DNA of 53,145 nucleotides from positions 1 through 53,145 of the forward strand of contig NZ_JABUXQ010000016.1 in assembly GCF_014838735.1 (NCBI RefSeq), read 5' to 3'. This DNA is from Limosilactobacillus portuensis. Lineage in GTDB: Bacteria; Bacillota; Bacilli; Lactobacillales; Lactobacillaceae. Made by a program: the position numbers and the translations under genes. Shown piece by piece: positions 1 through 8,944 of this stretch. The stretch's first letter is position 1. Every line of letters begins with the position of its first letter. The notes under the pieces were generated by a model that saw only the letters and a list, made by a program, of their open reading frames with translations, searched no databases and had not been told where the DNA came from.

Positions 1-98
1 GCAAGCACGTCATATCAGTTGGGCCAGTGCGCTCGACTTGCATGTATTAGGCACACCGCCGGCGTTCATCCTGAGCCAGGATCAAACTCTCATATAAA
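1..98 (-). rRNA. rrs: 16S ribosomal RNA, 5' end (partial)
   Basis: Read on the minus strand, this is the 5' end of a 16S gene: the universal 27F site (AGAGTTTGATCCTGGCTCAG) is the complement of 71-90. It is followed by the conserved GATGAACGCCGGCGG segment and a V1 start (GAGCGCACTGGCCCAACTGA) of the Limosilactobacillus type. The gene runs off the left edge. The exact mature 5' end (about 95-98) is estimated. Confidence 0.97.
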
Positions 99-296
99 AT
101 ATAAGAACTTGAATAGCTCTACTTCAAATTAATTAAGCGAATTGACTTCGCAAATGTTTTGCTTCAAATCATTATGATTGAAGACCCTACACATTTGATT
201 CGTCGAAACTTTGTTCAGTTTTCAAAGGTCTACCTTAGTCAGTAACAAGTGCTGACTAACAAATTTATTATATCAGATGTCTTTTAAGATGTCAAC
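98..296 (-). promoter_or_regulatory. rrn promoter P2 and rRNA leader
   Basis: The minus strand has a perfect consensus promoter: TTGACA (complement of 290-295), a 17-bp spacer and TATAAT (complement of 267-272). The leader that follows contains CTTTGAAAACTGAACAAAG, a sequence common in lactobacillar rRNA leaders and spacers, and leads into the 16S gene. Confidence 0.85.
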
Positions 297-453
297 AATT
301 AATTTTAATATTTTCAAATTAACTCATCAATCATTCTCAACAGACAACTTTTATAATATATCATCTTGTTAAGAGCGAGTCAACATGTTTATTGAAATAA
401 AAACAATTTATCAGATAAACAAATAACTCTTTGTATCTCTCAACAGGAACTAT

Positions 454-482
454 ACTATACCTTCTTTTTATTTCTTCGTCAA
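454..482 (-). promoter_or_regulatory. rrn upstream promoter P1
   Basis: The minus strand has TTGACG (complement of 477-482), a 17-bp spacer and TATAGT (complement of 454-459). It lies about 190 bp upstream of the stronger P2, which gives the usual tandem arrangement of an rRNA operon. Between P1 and P2 I see only AT-rich sequence and no gene. Confidence 0.7.
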
Positions 483-570
483 CAGCAAATATGAAGAACT
501 ATTCATTTGTATTGAACTAATTCGAACATTGAATTCAAATTAGCAAATATAGTTAATGATTTTTTAAACA

Positions 571-612
571 AAGCAAAAGAGTGCCCGCCATTTTTTTGGC
601 AAAAGCACTCAT
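571..612 (-). terminator. Terminator after tyrS
   Basis: On the minus strand a hairpin with GAGTGC/GCACTC arms (579-610) and an inner GCCA/TGGC pairing is followed by a T-rich stretch (571-578). It lies just downstream of the tyrS stop. Confidence 0.75.
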
Positions 613-635
613 AAACTGAACAATTTATTTTTAAA

Positions 636-1889
636 TTATTTTACCCGAACTAAGAAGTAACGTTTCTTTCCGCGGCGAACAATCACAAACTTACCATCAA
701 AATGGCTACTTGGATCGATCTCTGCATCAACATCAGTTACCTTTTCACCATTAATATGGATAGCACCACTTTCAACATCTTGTCGTGCTTGACGACGTGA
801 TGGTTCAATCTCGGTATCATCGACTAACCATAAGATAATGTTCTTCTTTTCATTAGCTACTTCTACTGAAGGAACGTCCTTGAAAGCTTGTTCAATTTCC
901 TCAGTAGTTAAGTCAGCAATATCCCCTGAGAATAGCGCCTTAGTAATCCGTTGAGCTTCGGCTAATCCTTCTTCTCCATGAACAAACTTAGTAACTTCTT
1001 CAGCTAACCGACGTTGAGCTTCACGCTTCCATGGTTCTTTCTGAACTTTTTCTGCCAACTCATCAATTTCTTCCTTAGATAAGAAGGTAAAGTACTTGAG
1101 GTATTTAACAACGTCACGATCATCCTGGTTAATCCAAAATTGGTAGAATTCGTAAGGCGAGGTCTTCTTTGGATCAAGCCAAATAGCACCACCAGCAGTC
1201 TTACCAAATTTCGTCCCATCAGCTTTTAACATCAACGGAATGGTCAACCCGTATACTTTTGCATCGGGTCCTTCTACCTTATGAATCAAATCAATCCCGG
1301 CGGTAATATTCCCCCATTGGTCTGACCCACCAATTTCAAGTTGCACACTATTATTTTGGTAAAGGTGCAAGAAATCTACCGCTTGAAGAATTTGATAAGT
1401 AAACTCAGTAAAGGAAATTCCTGAATCAAGTCGACTTGCAACAACTTCCTTATTTAACATTGTATTAACATTAAAGAGCTTCCCAAAGTCACGTAAAAAA
1501 TCAATCATGGTGAAGTCCTTCAACCAGGTGTAATTGTCAACAATCGTAAAGTTCTCAGTACCAAAAAGTTTCTTCATTTGTTCAGTAAGAGCCTTCTTAT
1601 TGTGATCCAACTGTGATTCAGTTTGAAGGGTCCGTTCCGTTTTCCGTCCAGATGGATCACCAATTGCACCAGTTCCACCACCAATGATAATAACTGGGTG
1701 GTGCCCTGCTAACTGGAATCGCTTGAGAATCATAAAGGGAATTAAGTGACCGATATGAAGACTATCACCTGTTGGGTCAGTCCCACAGTATAGGCCAATA
1801 TTCTTATTTTCAGTTAATTCCTTCAATGCTTCTTTATCAGTAGTTTGGTTAATGGCGCCACGCCATTCAAGTTCATCAATAATGTTCAT
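636..1889 (-). CDS. tyrS: Tyrosyl-tRNA synthetase
   Basis: This class I aminoacyl-tRNA synthetase charges tRNA-Tyr in the cytosol. The 417-residue protein has the normal TyrS length. The HIGH signature is at residues 45-48 inside GTDPTGDSLHIGH, the KMSKS-equivalent loop (KFGKT) is near residue 230, and the last ~60 residues form an S4-type RNA-binding domain (SRRQAR...GEKV). The ATG at 1889 follows an AGGAGG ribosome site at normal distance. A Tyr T-box leader lies directly upstream, so expression should rise when uncharged tRNA-Tyr accumulates. It appears to be a single-gene transcript ending at the terminator near 579-610. Confidence 0.97.
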   Translation of the reverse strand: MNIIDELEWRGAINQTTDKEALKELTENKNIGLYCGTDPTGDSLHIGHLIPFMILKRFQLAGHHPVIIIGGGTGAIGDPSGRKTERTLQTESQLDHNKKALTEQMKKLFGTENFTIVDNYTWLKDFTMIDFLRDFGKLFNVNTMLNKEVVASRLDSGISFTEFTYQILQAVDFLHLYQNNSVQLEIGGSDQWGNITAGIDLIHKVEGPDAKVYGLTIPLMLKADGTKFGKTAGGAIWLDPKKTSPYEFYQFWINQDDRDVVKYLKYFTFLSKEEIDELAEKVQKEPWKREAQRRLAEEVTKFVHGEEGLAEAQRITKALFSGDIADLTTEEIEQAFKDVPSVEVANEKKNIILWLVDDTEIEPSRRQARQDVESGAIHINGEKVTDVDAEIDPSSHFDGKFVIVRRGKKRYFLVRVK

Positions 1890-1914
1890 CGTATTGCCTC
1901 CTATAACATATTTC

Positions 1915-2150
1915 AGATCAAAAAATCCCCAACTTCATATTGAAGTCAGGGACGATTTACCGCGTTACCACCTTGAATTGTAATTACTAATCCAGTAATT
2001 ACCTCTCTAGTCGATAACGAGACGATCCGTTCAAAATTGAAAAGCTCCGTAAGTGTAATTCGTCAGCCAACCGCGTTAGACTTTCAGCAACCGTCTAATC
2101 TCTAATCTACTAGTTGGCAAACTACTAAATTACATCAACGCCTTTATTAT
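1915..2150 (-). promoter_or_regulatory. T-box leader (Tyr) of tyrS
   Basis: The minus strand carries the conserved T-box (AAGGTGGTAACGCGG, complement of 1960-1974), followed by a terminator hairpin with a T-tract (about 1921-1953). Upstream the specifier loop reads GAA-T-TAC-A. The TAC at 2055-2057 is a tyrosine codon and matches the downstream gene. The Met T-box in this window shows the same GAA-N-codon-A pattern, which supports the specifier choice. Confidence 0.9.
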
Positions 2151-2157
2151 TGCCGTC

Positions 2158-2187
2158 ATTGTACCTAGAGAATTAGTACTTTGTCAA
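2158..2187 (-). promoter_or_regulatory. Promoter of the tyrS leader
   Basis: TTGACA (complement of 2182-2187), an 18-bp spacer and TACAAT (complement of 2158-2163) lie immediately upstream of the T-box leader on the minus strand. Confidence 0.7.
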
Positions 2188-2189
2188 GA

Positions 2190-2237
2190 TAAAAAGGAAA
2201 GCCACAGAATCCACTTCTTTCGTGACTTTCCTTTTAC
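2190..2237 (-). terminator. Terminator after the DUF975 gene
   Basis: AAAGGAAAGTCACGAAAG and its near-complement GTGGCTTTCCTTTTTATC form a hairpin with a T-tract on the minus strand. It lies between the stop of the membrane-protein gene and the tyrS promoter. Confidence 0.75.
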
Positions 2238-2243
2238 TGAGGA

Positions 2244-3251
2244 TTATTTATTTTCTTGTTTCTTTTTATCCTGCTTTTGTTTAGCTTTCTTTACCTTTTT
2301 CTTTGGTGTATAAACTTCATGAACATAAGCCTCACCAGTTAATTCAGCAACTGGCTTAAACGTGTCAGCAAAGTCTTCATCCAAGTTAGCGGTTTTCTTT
2401 GCTTCTTCATAGTAAAGGGCACCACTAGCAAAAATCACTGGTAAGTATGCGGCAAAGCCAAGAATCATTAACAGCAATCCAATATATATCAACGCGTAAG
2501 TTGCGGTGTAAAGTCCCCAGTATGCCAGGGCACCGAAAATAACTTCCCAAACAACCATTGGGATAAAGATTACAACAAGCATGATCAATAGGTAGTTCCA
2601 CTTACGTCCACCCATAAACCGTCGACTAGCGGTTAGGGCATGGCGCATTGATTGACCAAGGAATTGTGGCTGACGATCACGGTAAAGGAAATTGGCTTGG
2701 GAATATTCAATTCCTTTCCATACCATCACAATATCGTTTAGTATCCGGCAAACAATCACTAATGCTTGGTTTTTAGCAACTAATCCACCAATAATATCTA
2801 ACGGCAAGCTCCACAGGAATACAAATAAGCCAGTGTAAAGAATAATCCGCCATAATTGATTCTTCCGCAAATGCTTATAGTGCATCCATACTGATCCAGC
2901 GCTGACAATTTGTTCAGGATGACGAACCTTATCCTGGTAAGTAAATTGTGCAGCCGTGGTAAAGAACGAATAGAAGAATGATAATGCGACTAAAATAACA
3001 ATTGCAAGAAGCAGCTCAAGCAAAGCCAATCCAATTGCTGCAGGTGATGCCATCCCGTACATAATCATCATCATGGCCATCCCCATCGAACTTAATATTC
3101 CCTGGGCAAAATAACCAACAATAAACGATAACGCGAGGAAAATAATCATCACTCCGCCAAGCGGCCACATTGAAGTTTGGTAATGTGGCTTAACTAGTCC
3201 CTTCAGGTCATGAATGAACTGTTTTAAGGATAAATGATAACGTTTCTTCAT
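2244..3251 (-). CDS. DUF975-like integral membrane protein
   Basis: This 335-residue protein has about six hydrophobic segments and a strongly basic, lysine-rich tail after residue 315 (KKKVKKAKQKQDKKKQ). The central part resembles the DUF975 family: a WKGIEYSQANFLYRD block, then an S-R-x-F-M-x-G-x-K segment before a long membrane helix, and a final Y-x-P-x-x-x-A-x-G-A-L-Y-Y block. The function of that family is unknown, and nothing here suggests a substrate. It appears monocistronic, with a terminator after it and its own AT-rich upstream region. The basic tail is probably cytosolic. The family call rests on motif resemblance only. Confidence 0.7.
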   Translation of the reverse strand: MKKRYHLSLKQFIHDLKGLVKPHYQTSMWPLGGVMIIFLALSFIVGYFAQGILSSMGMAMMMIMYGMASPAAIGLALLELLLAIVILVALSFFYSFFTTAAQFTYQDKVRHPEQIVSAGSVWMHYKHLRKNQLWRIILYTGLFVFLWSLPLDIIGGLVAKNQALVIVCRILNDIVMVWKGIEYSQANFLYRDRQPQFLGQSMRHALTASRRFMGGRKWNYLLIMLVVIFIPMVVWEVIFGALAYWGLYTATYALIYIGLLLMILGFAAYLPVIFASGALYYEEAKKTANLDEDFADTFKPVAELTGEAYVHEVYTPKKKVKKAKQKQDKKKQENK

Positions 3252-3451
3252 TTAATACTCTCTCCAATTATTTCAGAATATATTTTTCATCATAACACAA
3301 AACGAACAAAGCTCAATTTTCATGGTGCTTTTTTCATAAAAAATTCAAAAAGTGCTTACCATCACAGTCAGCAAGCCGATTAATGAAGGTCAGCACCTTA
3401 AATTATCTTCTATTAAAATATTCGTCAAAATTCGCTAAATTGCTTCAGAAG

Positions 3452-4000
3452 CTATACTCTCAAATTAATCTTACTCAATCGCTTCAAAATAAGGAAAACA
3501 ATAATTCCCTCCAAAGGCCAAGTAATGACTTCTTTAGGCAGCCGGATAAGCAAAAGCGCCCAGAATGTTTTCCCAGTGCTTCCCGTATTTAGGCTCATAA
3601 TGTAAATCCAAAGTGTTGTAAAGATAACATTAGTTACTAAAATTTGGAAGAACTCATAAATTAGCGCCCGTTGCCAAGTAACTTTCTGGTTATACAGGAA
3701 CATCCCCGCTAGTGCGCCAGAAACAAAGGCTGAGAAGGTAAATCCTGGGAAAAAGGCAGTTCCAGAATTAAGAATGGTGTTACTAATAATATCATTAACC
3801 ACCATGGCCCAACCACCAATCCACGGTCCTAAATAGTAACCAATCAAGGCAGTCGCAATAAAGCCAAAACCAAATTTAAGAATCGTTGGATCACCAATTG
3901 AGATTTTCTCTAAAACAACCTCAAGAGCAATCAACATTCCAGCAAGAGTTAGCCGCTTAGTAGTAAACCGCGGACCAGCAAAAGATAACATTGATGACAT
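3452..4000 (-). CDS. folT: ECF transporter S component, folate (FolT)
   Basis: This 182-residue membrane protein has about six hydrophobic helices, the size of an energy-coupling-factor S component. It would bind folate at the membrane and work with a shared EcfA/A'/T module encoded elsewhere. The N-terminal region (TTKRLTLAGMLIALEVVLEK) followed by the G-F-G-F-I and G-x-x-L-G-P-x-x-G segments is typical of FolT. The specificity call is strengthened by the tetrahydrofolate riboswitch directly upstream. The start ATG at 4000 follows GGGAGTGG. Imported folate would feed one-carbon donors to PurN and PurH of the nearby pur operon. Confidence 0.9.
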   Translation of the reverse strand: MSSMLSFAGPRFTTKRLTLAGMLIALEVVLEKISIGDPTILKFGFGFIATALIGYYLGPWIGGWAMVVNDIISNTILNSGTAFFPGFTFSAFVSGALAGMFLYNQKVTWQRALIYEFFQILVTNVIFTTLWIYIMSLNTGSTGKTFWALLLIRLPKEVITWPLEGIIVFLILKRLSKINLRV

Positions 4001-4057
4001 CTCAATCCACTCCCTACTTAAAAATTTATTCTGTTAGGGAACACATTGACAGGTGTC

Positions 4058-4155
4058 TCTGTGGTGAATGCGAAATTATCAAGCAGCTAATGCTTCCTTC
4101 CAGCGTTCACATTCCGTTCCGCTGGACAATAACTCGGTAATTTCTACCCCAACAC
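4058..4155 (-). promoter_or_regulatory. THF riboswitch upstream of folT
   Basis: On the minus strand the leader has GGGGTAGAAATTA (complement of 4138-4150) able to pair with TAATTTCGCATTCACC (about 4063-4078). Between them are the conserved-looking GGAACGGAATG segment and CCAGCG/CGCTGG and AAGC/GCTT stems. This layout matches the tetrahydrofolate riboswitch, which is known upstream of folT in Firmicutes. The ~55 nt between aptamer and start codon contain no strong T-tract terminator, so control of translation initiation seems more likely. That last point is an inference. Confidence 0.78.
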
Positions 4156-4160
4156 TCAAT

Positions 4161-4189
4161 AATATATCTCAATTGCGGATAATATTCAA
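4161..4189 (-). promoter_or_regulatory. Promoter of the folT leader
   Basis: TTGAAT (complement of 4184-4189), a 17-bp spacer and TATATT (complement of 4161-4166) lie a few bases upstream of the riboswitch aptamer on the minus strand. Confidence 0.6.
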
Positions 4190-4269
4190 TATATTAGATA
4201 ATATTATATGGAAAACATCGATTATTAACCACATCCAGCCATAAACATTCGTATTTAGCTTTGTAAGAT

Positions 4270-4314
4270 AATAAAACACCGCGATTGATTCAGACTAAAC
4301 CAATTGCGGTGGAA
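4270..4314 (-). terminator. Terminator after the coiled-coil protein gene
   Basis: CCACCGCAATTG and CAATCGCGGTG form a stem on the minus strand (4277-4312), followed by TTTTATT. It lies about 30 bp downstream of the stop of the small gene at 4342. Confidence 0.75.
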
Positions 4315-4341
4315 TAAAATTTAATTATATCTGGTTAAAAA

Positions 4342-4770
4342 TTAATCATTGAACTTTCCAGCGCTCTTTAAAATTTCCTGAGCTTTTTCAAGATAGTGGT
4401 GTTCAGCACGGAATGCCTTAATCTTGCCGCCCTTGCTCTCGTCTAGGCCGTCAAGTTGCTTTTCCAGTTCATCAAAGCCCTTCTTAAGATCTTTGATAAC
4501 TGGTTCTTCATCTTCCATGTAAATGTAGTGATTCTCAGCAGGATCCTTATGTCCTTCACCTGCAACACGTTCGAGCTTATCGCTATCCTTATCTACTTTC
4601 TGAGCGTGCTTAAGAATTGACTTGATATCCTTAATTGTTTCGTGTTGAGCAGTACGATGCTTTTCGTTATCTACACTATCTTCAATCTTAGTTAAGTGTC
4701 CCTCAGCATCCGCAATCTTTTTAGCAATCCGATCTAATGCCTTTAATTGACGTTTTGCGTAATCAGCCAT
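4342..4770 (-). CDS. Hypothetical charged coiled-coil protein
   Basis: I do not recognise this gene. The 142-residue product is very rich in Lys, Glu and Asp, has no signal peptide or membrane segment, and is almost entirely predicted helical by eye, with leucine/isoleucine heptads over residues 5-60 and 88-135. A short break rich in acidic and aromatic residues (HYIYMEDEEP) separates the two helical halves. It is therefore probably a soluble, cytosolic helical-hairpin protein. A good ribosome site (GGAGG) precedes the ATG at 4770 and a terminator follows, so it is a real stand-alone gene. No function is assigned. Confidence 0.75.
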   Translation of the reverse strand: MADYAKRQLKALDRIAKKIADAEGHLTKIEDSVDNEKHRTAQHETIKDIKSILKHAQKVDKDSDKLERVAGEGHKDPAENHYIYMEDEEPVIKDLKKGFDELEKQLDGLDESKGGKIKAFRAEHHYLEKAQEILKSAGKFND

Positions 4771-4940
4771 AATAATAACCTCCTGATAAATATTTATTTA
4801 CACTATTATTATATTTTTAATAATAACGTTATGCAATTAATAGCACTTATTATTTTGTATTCATTAGAATAGTAATTAATATTTTTATCAAGGTTCATTA
4901 TATTGACCGAAAGATCGTCATTTGATTTTTGCATCAAAAA

Positions 4941-4960
4941 AAGCCGGAAATTTCCGGCTT
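4941..4960 (-). terminator. Terminator after gpmA
   Basis: A perfect AAGCCGGAAA/TTTCCGGCTT palindrome is followed on the minus strand by TTTTTTGATGC. It lies 20 bp past the gpmA stop. Confidence 0.88.
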
Positions 4961-4980
4961 TTTCATTAAGAATATTTATT

Positions 4981-5667
4981 CTAGTATTTTTCTTTGCTCA
5001 AAACGTTAAGCTTCTCGTCAAAGTCATAAACAACTGGTTGACCAGTAGCCATTTCAAGGTTCATGATGTCATCATCAGAAATGTTTTCGATGTACTTGCT
5101 CAAAGCACGGAGAGAATTACCGTGAGCTGCAATAATAACGTTCTTGCCATCAAGAAGCTTTGGAGCAATTTCATCTTGCCATAAAGGAATTACCCGTTCC
5201 AAGGTAACCTTTAAGTTTTCACCACCAGGAACTGTCCGTGGATCCAAGTTAGCGTAACGACGATCGTGTAATGCTGAACCTTCATCATCAGCAGTCAGCA
5301 ATGGAGGTAAAACATCGTATGAACGACGCCAAATGTGAACTTGTTCGTCACCGTACTTTTCAGCAGTAGCCTTCTTGTTAAGGCCTTGTAAAGCACCATA
5401 GTGACGTTCGTTCAAGCGCCAAGTCTTAGTTTCAGGAATCCAAAGTTGGTCACATTCTTCAAGAGCATAGTGTAATGTCTTGATAGCACGCTTCAATACT
5501 GAAGTGTATGCGTAGTCAAATTGAATACCATGTTCCTTAAGGGCTTTACCAGCGTTCTTAGCTTGTTCAACACCCTTTTCGCTCAAATCAACATCAATCC
5601 AACCAGTGAACTTGTTAGCAAGGTTCCATTCACTTTGGCCGTGACGAATTAAAACTAGTTTTGCCAT
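4981..5667 (-). CDS. gpmA: 2,3-bisphosphoglycerate-dependent phosphoglycerate mutase
   Basis: This enzyme interconverts 3- and 2-phosphoglycerate in glycolysis. The 228-residue protein has the RHG signature at residues 8-10 ([10 protein letters not shown], phosphorylated His9), the [12 protein letters not shown] block near residue 90, and the second catalytic histidine in [10 protein letters not shown] near residue 182. Length and motifs match the cofactor-dependent GpmA type. It looks monocistronic, with a perfect terminator downstream. The start at 5667 is preceded by an AAAGAGGTC ribosome site. Nothing is unusual. Confidence 0.97.
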   Translation of the reverse strand: MAKLVLIRHGQSEWNLANKFTGWIDVDLSEKGVEQAKNAGKALKEHGIQFDYAYTSVLKRAIKTLHYALEECDQLWIPETKTWRLNERHYGALQGLNKKATAEKYGDEQVHIWRRSYDVLPPLLTADDEGSALHDRRYANLDPRTVPGGENLKVTLERVIPLWQDEIAPKLLDGKNVIIAAHGNSLRALSKYIENISDDDIMNLEMATGQPVVYDFDEKLNVLSKEKY

Positions 5668-5797
5668 GTTTTAATGACCTCTTTCTTCTTAAAATCGCTA
5701 TACTACTATACAGCATTACCTAATTATTTTAATCCAAACATTGAAAAAATCCAATAGGTGAAGCGGTGATCTTGTGAAATTAATCGCGATTATCGTT

Positions 5798-7054
5798 CTA
5801 TAATCCTGCTTTTGCACCAATATCATGACGATAAAAACATTCTGGTTGATTCAGTTTTTCTAAATACGCATAAACACGATCATGAGCTTCCTGAAGAGTT
5901 TCTGCTTGGGCAAGCACCATCAATAATCGTCCTCCCGCGCCCCGTAAATGACTAAGTGATCCCGTCACGTTAGCATAGTCAATTTCAACTTCACTGCTCT
6001 CAGGAAAGGAGCCTAATTTTTGACCATGAATTGGTTTTTGCGGATACCCTTTGGAGGCTAGAACAACACCAAAACTAGCTTCAGTGGTCTCACTAATTGT
6101 TGGTAAAGGCTGATCATTGATTGCCGCATCAACAAGTTGATAAAGATCCGTATCTAAGCGCGGAAGGACCACCTGAGTTTCCGGATCACCAAGGCGAACG
6201 TTATATTCAATCACCTTTGGCCCATCCGCAGTCAGCATCAGCCCAATATAAAGGACACCATGGTAATGGTATTCACCTTTCACTAACCCATCAACCGTTG
6301 GCTTAACCACCTCATCAATCATCCGTTGGCGATCAGCCGTCGATAACTGGGGAAGTGGACTATATGAACCCATCCCCCCAGTATTCGGACCCCGGTCGCC
6401 ATCATAAGCTCGTTTATGGTCTTGTGCCATCGGTAAGATTCGATAATGACCGTTGCTGATCACTACAAACATCGAATATTCAGGGCCGCTCAAACATTCT
6501 TCAAGAACTATCCTGGCTTGCCCCGATGCAAACATCTCTTTAATTGTCCGAACCGCAGCATCGTGATCCTGGGCAATCACAACCCCTTTACCTCCAGCGA
6601 GGCCATTTTCTTTGATAACAACCGGGTAGCCAAATTGATCCACATGTTCAAGGATTGCTGTTTGGTCACGATAGGAAGCATGCTTAGCAGTTGGTACACC
6701 GTAATTATTCATAAAGTTCAAAGCATAATCTTTTGAACCCTCTAGTTGCGCTGCCCGAGCATCGGGACCAAAGATCTTCAATCCAGCTGCATGGAAGTCA
6801 TCTACAATACCATCAACCAGGCAATCTTCGGGTCCCACAAACGTCCATTTAATATCGTGATCTTTTGCAAATTTGATCAAGCCGGCAAAGTCGTTTTCAG
6901 CAATTGCCACTGGCTCAACTCCTACACTTGGCATCCCAACATTTCCCGGTGCACAGTAAACATGGTCTACACTAGCGCTTTCCCTCAGCTTTTTGGCAAT
7001 CGCAAATTCGCGACCCCCTTCGCCGATCACTAATAAATTAACTTTATCTGTCAT
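5798..7054 (-). CDS. purD: Phosphoribosylamine-glycine ligase
   Basis: PurD is an ATP-grasp enzyme that joins glycine to phosphoribosylamine, the second step of IMP synthesis. I place the start at the ATG at 7054 because AGGAGG lies 7 bp upstream and the product then begins MTDKVNLLVIGEGGRE, as PurD proteins do; the longer upstream reading is less likely. ATP-grasp features visible are GLAGGKGVV (residues ~140-148), GPEYSMFV and RLGDPETQ. It is the last gene of the pur operon, but it is separated from purH by about 350 bp holding a repeat element, unlike the tight packing of the other genes. I see no separate promoter for it. Confidence 0.96.
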   Translation of the reverse strand: MTDKVNLLVIGEGGREFAIAKKLRESASVDHVYCAPGNVGMPSVGVEPVAIAENDFAGLIKFAKDHDIKWTFVGPEDCLVDGIVDDFHAAGLKIFGPDARAAQLEGSKDYALNFMNNYGVPTAKHASYRDQTAILEHVDQFGYPVVIKENGLAGGKGVVIAQDHDAAVRTIKEMFASGQARIVLEECLSGPEYSMFVVISNGHYRILPMAQDHKRAYDGDRGPNTGGMGSYSPLPQLSTADRQRMIDEVVKPTVDGLVKGEYHYHGVLYIGLMLTADGPKVIEYNVRLGDPETQVVLPRLDTDLYQLVDAAINDQPLPTISETTEASFGVVLASKGYPQKPIHGQKLGSFPESSEVEIDYANVTGSLSHLRGAGGRLLMVLAQAETLQEAHDRVYAYLEKLNQPECFYRHDIGAKAGL

Positions 7055-7114
7055 GAGATCCTCCTGAATTTGATGTTGGATAATCATTTTTGTTGGTGAC
7101 TTGTGTTTTGGCTC

Positions 7115-7405
7115 GTACTTTAATGCAGCAGAGTCGAGATCTGCGCAGTAGCTGATTGACTCCTTTCATCAACAAGTTGATAGCAAGAAGTCTAATCAGC
7201 TTTGCGAGGGTTCACAGACAAAAACAAGTTTTCTGGTTCACTCCTTCGCCGTGACCGCAATCTCCGTCTAACGTTTTAATGCAGCAGAGCCAAGATCTGC
7301 TCGCCAGGAACTTGCTAGAGTTAGCAACCTCCCTCCTAGGCGCAAACCGCCTTCGTCGGGAGAAATTGCTAACTTTCCGCAAGTTCTTTGCTGGCTCACA
7401 CTCTA
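7115..7405 (-). repeat. Interspersed hairpin element, copy A (purH stop codon)
   Basis: On the minus strand the element begins with the purH stop codon itself (TAGAGTGTGAGCC). Hairpin 1 (about 7300-7397) has an outer GCCAG/CTGGC and GAACTTGC/GCAAGTTC stem, a middle GTTAGCAA/TTGCTAAC stem and an inner TCTCCC/GGGAGG stem. A second hairpin has arms GCTGATT/AATCAGC and ATCAAC/GTTGAT (about 7151-7200). Two direct copies of a GCAGATCT...CTCTGCTGCATTAAA segment lie after each hairpin. The region has no credible gene. It sits inside the pur operon, so transcripts must read through it to reach purD. Confidence 0.9.
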
Positions 7406-8941
7406 GTGTCTAAAATGTCTTACCCCAGTAGTGGCCATGGCGATACCGTATTTATTAGCCATGTCGATTGATTCCTGATCACGGATGGAGCCGCCGGGTT
7501 GAACGACTGCTTTAATGCCGTGCTTACCAGCATATTCAACGCAATCACCGAACGGGAAGAAAGCATCCGAAGCCATCACGGTTCGTTCGTCAATATCATC
7601 CCCTGCATGCTTAACAGCAATTTTAAGGGAGTCAATCCGGTTTGGTTGGCCTTCACCAACGCCAAGCGTCCGTTCATCATTCGCTAAAACAATTGCGTTT
7701 GATTTAGCATGCTTAACGGCTTTCCAAGCAAACATCAGTGTCTTCAACTGTTCTTCGGTTGGTTGAACATCAGTTACGCACTTCCAGTCATGATAGTCTT
7801 CCTTAAGGGTATCTTGTTCTTGCATTAGCATTCCACCCATTACAGAGACAACTTCATGCTTAGTTGGTTCATCCTTTTTACTGAAATCAAGACTAAGCAG
7901 ACGAATATTTTTCTTCTTTGCTAAAACTTCGTAAGCATCATCATCGAAGCCAGGTGCAATCACAATTTCAAGGAAGATTTTGTGCATCTTTTGGGCAGTT
8001 GCTAAATCAACTTTCCGGTTTAGGGCGATAACTCCACCGAAGATCGAAACGGTGTCCGCTGTGTATGCGCGATCCCACGCTTGCTCCAAGGTTTCACCTC
8101 GACCAATACCACAAGGATTCATGTGCTTCATGGCAACGACCGCTGGTTCATCAAATTCCCGAATACAACGAAGAGCCTCATCCGCATCCTTAATATTATT
8201 GTAGGAAAGTTTTTTCCCGTGAAGCTGCTTAGCAGACAATATTGAGAATGACTTTGGCAATGCATCCTGGTATAACCAAGCTTTCTGGTGGCTATTTTCA
8301 CCATAACGCATCGTTTCTTTCAGGTCCCAAGTTAAAGTTAACTTTTCGGGATCTTCTAGGCCATTTTCCTTAGTCAAGTATTGAGAAATTAATGCATCAT
8401 AAGCAGCCGTATGACGGAAAGCTTTGGCAGCTAACTTTGAACGGGTTTCCAATGTCGTCGTGCCATTTTCCTTAAGTTCACCCAACACCTGATCATAGTC
8501 GTTTTGGTCAACGACGATTGTAACGTCACGGTAATTCTTAGCTGCTGAGCGGACCATGCTTGGGCCACCAATATCAATATTTTCAATTGCATCCGCAAGC
8601 TTTACGCCTGGTTTTTCAATCGTCTCCTTAAATGGGTAGAGATTTACACAGACAAGATCAATTGGCGTAATATTAAGTTTTTCAAGGGTTTTCATATGTT
8701 CTGGTAATTCACGCCGCGCTAGTAAGCCCCCATGAACATATGGATTTAATGTTTTTACCCGACCATCCAGAATTTCAGGAAAATGGGTAACATCTTCAAT
8801 ACTGATCGTATCAATTCCTGCATCATCCAAAACCTTCTTTGTTCCACCAGTAGAAACAATTTCAAAACCGTTTTCTACCAGTCCCTTAACAAAGGGAACC
8901 AAATTCGTCTTATCAGATACACTTACCAATGCTCGTTTCAT
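7403..8941 (-). CDS. purH: Bifunctional AICAR formyltransferase / IMP cyclohydrolase
   Basis: PurH performs the last two steps of IMP synthesis, formylating AICAR with 10-formyl-THF and closing the ring. The 512-residue protein has the N-terminal MGS-like cyclohydrolase domain ([36 protein letters not shown]) and the C-terminal transformylase domain with KHMNPCGIG near residue 272. It ends in the family-typical GVRHFRH, so the C-terminus is intact. Its TAG stop is also the first codon of repeat copy A. purN is 3 bp upstream in the same operon. Confidence 0.97.
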   Translation of the reverse strand: MKRALVSVSDKTNLVPFVKGLVENGFEIVSTGGTKKVLDDAGIDTISIEDVTHFPEILDGRVKTLNPYVHGGLLARRELPEHMKTLEKLNITPIDLVCVNLYPFKETIEKPGVKLADAIENIDIGGPSMVRSAAKNYRDVTIVVDQNDYDQVLGELKENGTTTLETRSKLAAKAFRHTAAYDALISQYLTKENGLEDPEKLTLTWDLKETMRYGENSHQKAWLYQDALPKSFSILSAKQLHGKKLSYNNIKDADEALRCIREFDEPAVVAMKHMNPCGIGRGETLEQAWDRAYTADTVSIFGGVIALNRKVDLATAQKMHKIFLEIVIAPGFDDDAYEVLAKKKNIRLLSLDFSKKDEPTKHEVVSVMGGMLMQEQDTLKEDYHDWKCVTDVQPTEEQLKTLMFAWKAVKHAKSNAIVLANDERTLGVGEGQPNRIDSLKIAVKHAGDDIDERTVMASDAFFPFGDCVEYAGKHGIKAVVQPGGSIRDQESIDMANKYGIAMATTGVRHFRH

Positions 8942-8944
8942 AAG

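Noticed and set aside
6121-7033. Plus-strand open frames opposite purD and other pur genes
   Set aside because: They are shadows of strongly conserved minus-strand genes.
7300-7405. Hairpin elements as ordinary intrinsic terminators
   Set aside because: They have no T-run after the stem, copy A lies inside the pur operon, and copy B has a separate real terminator just downstream.
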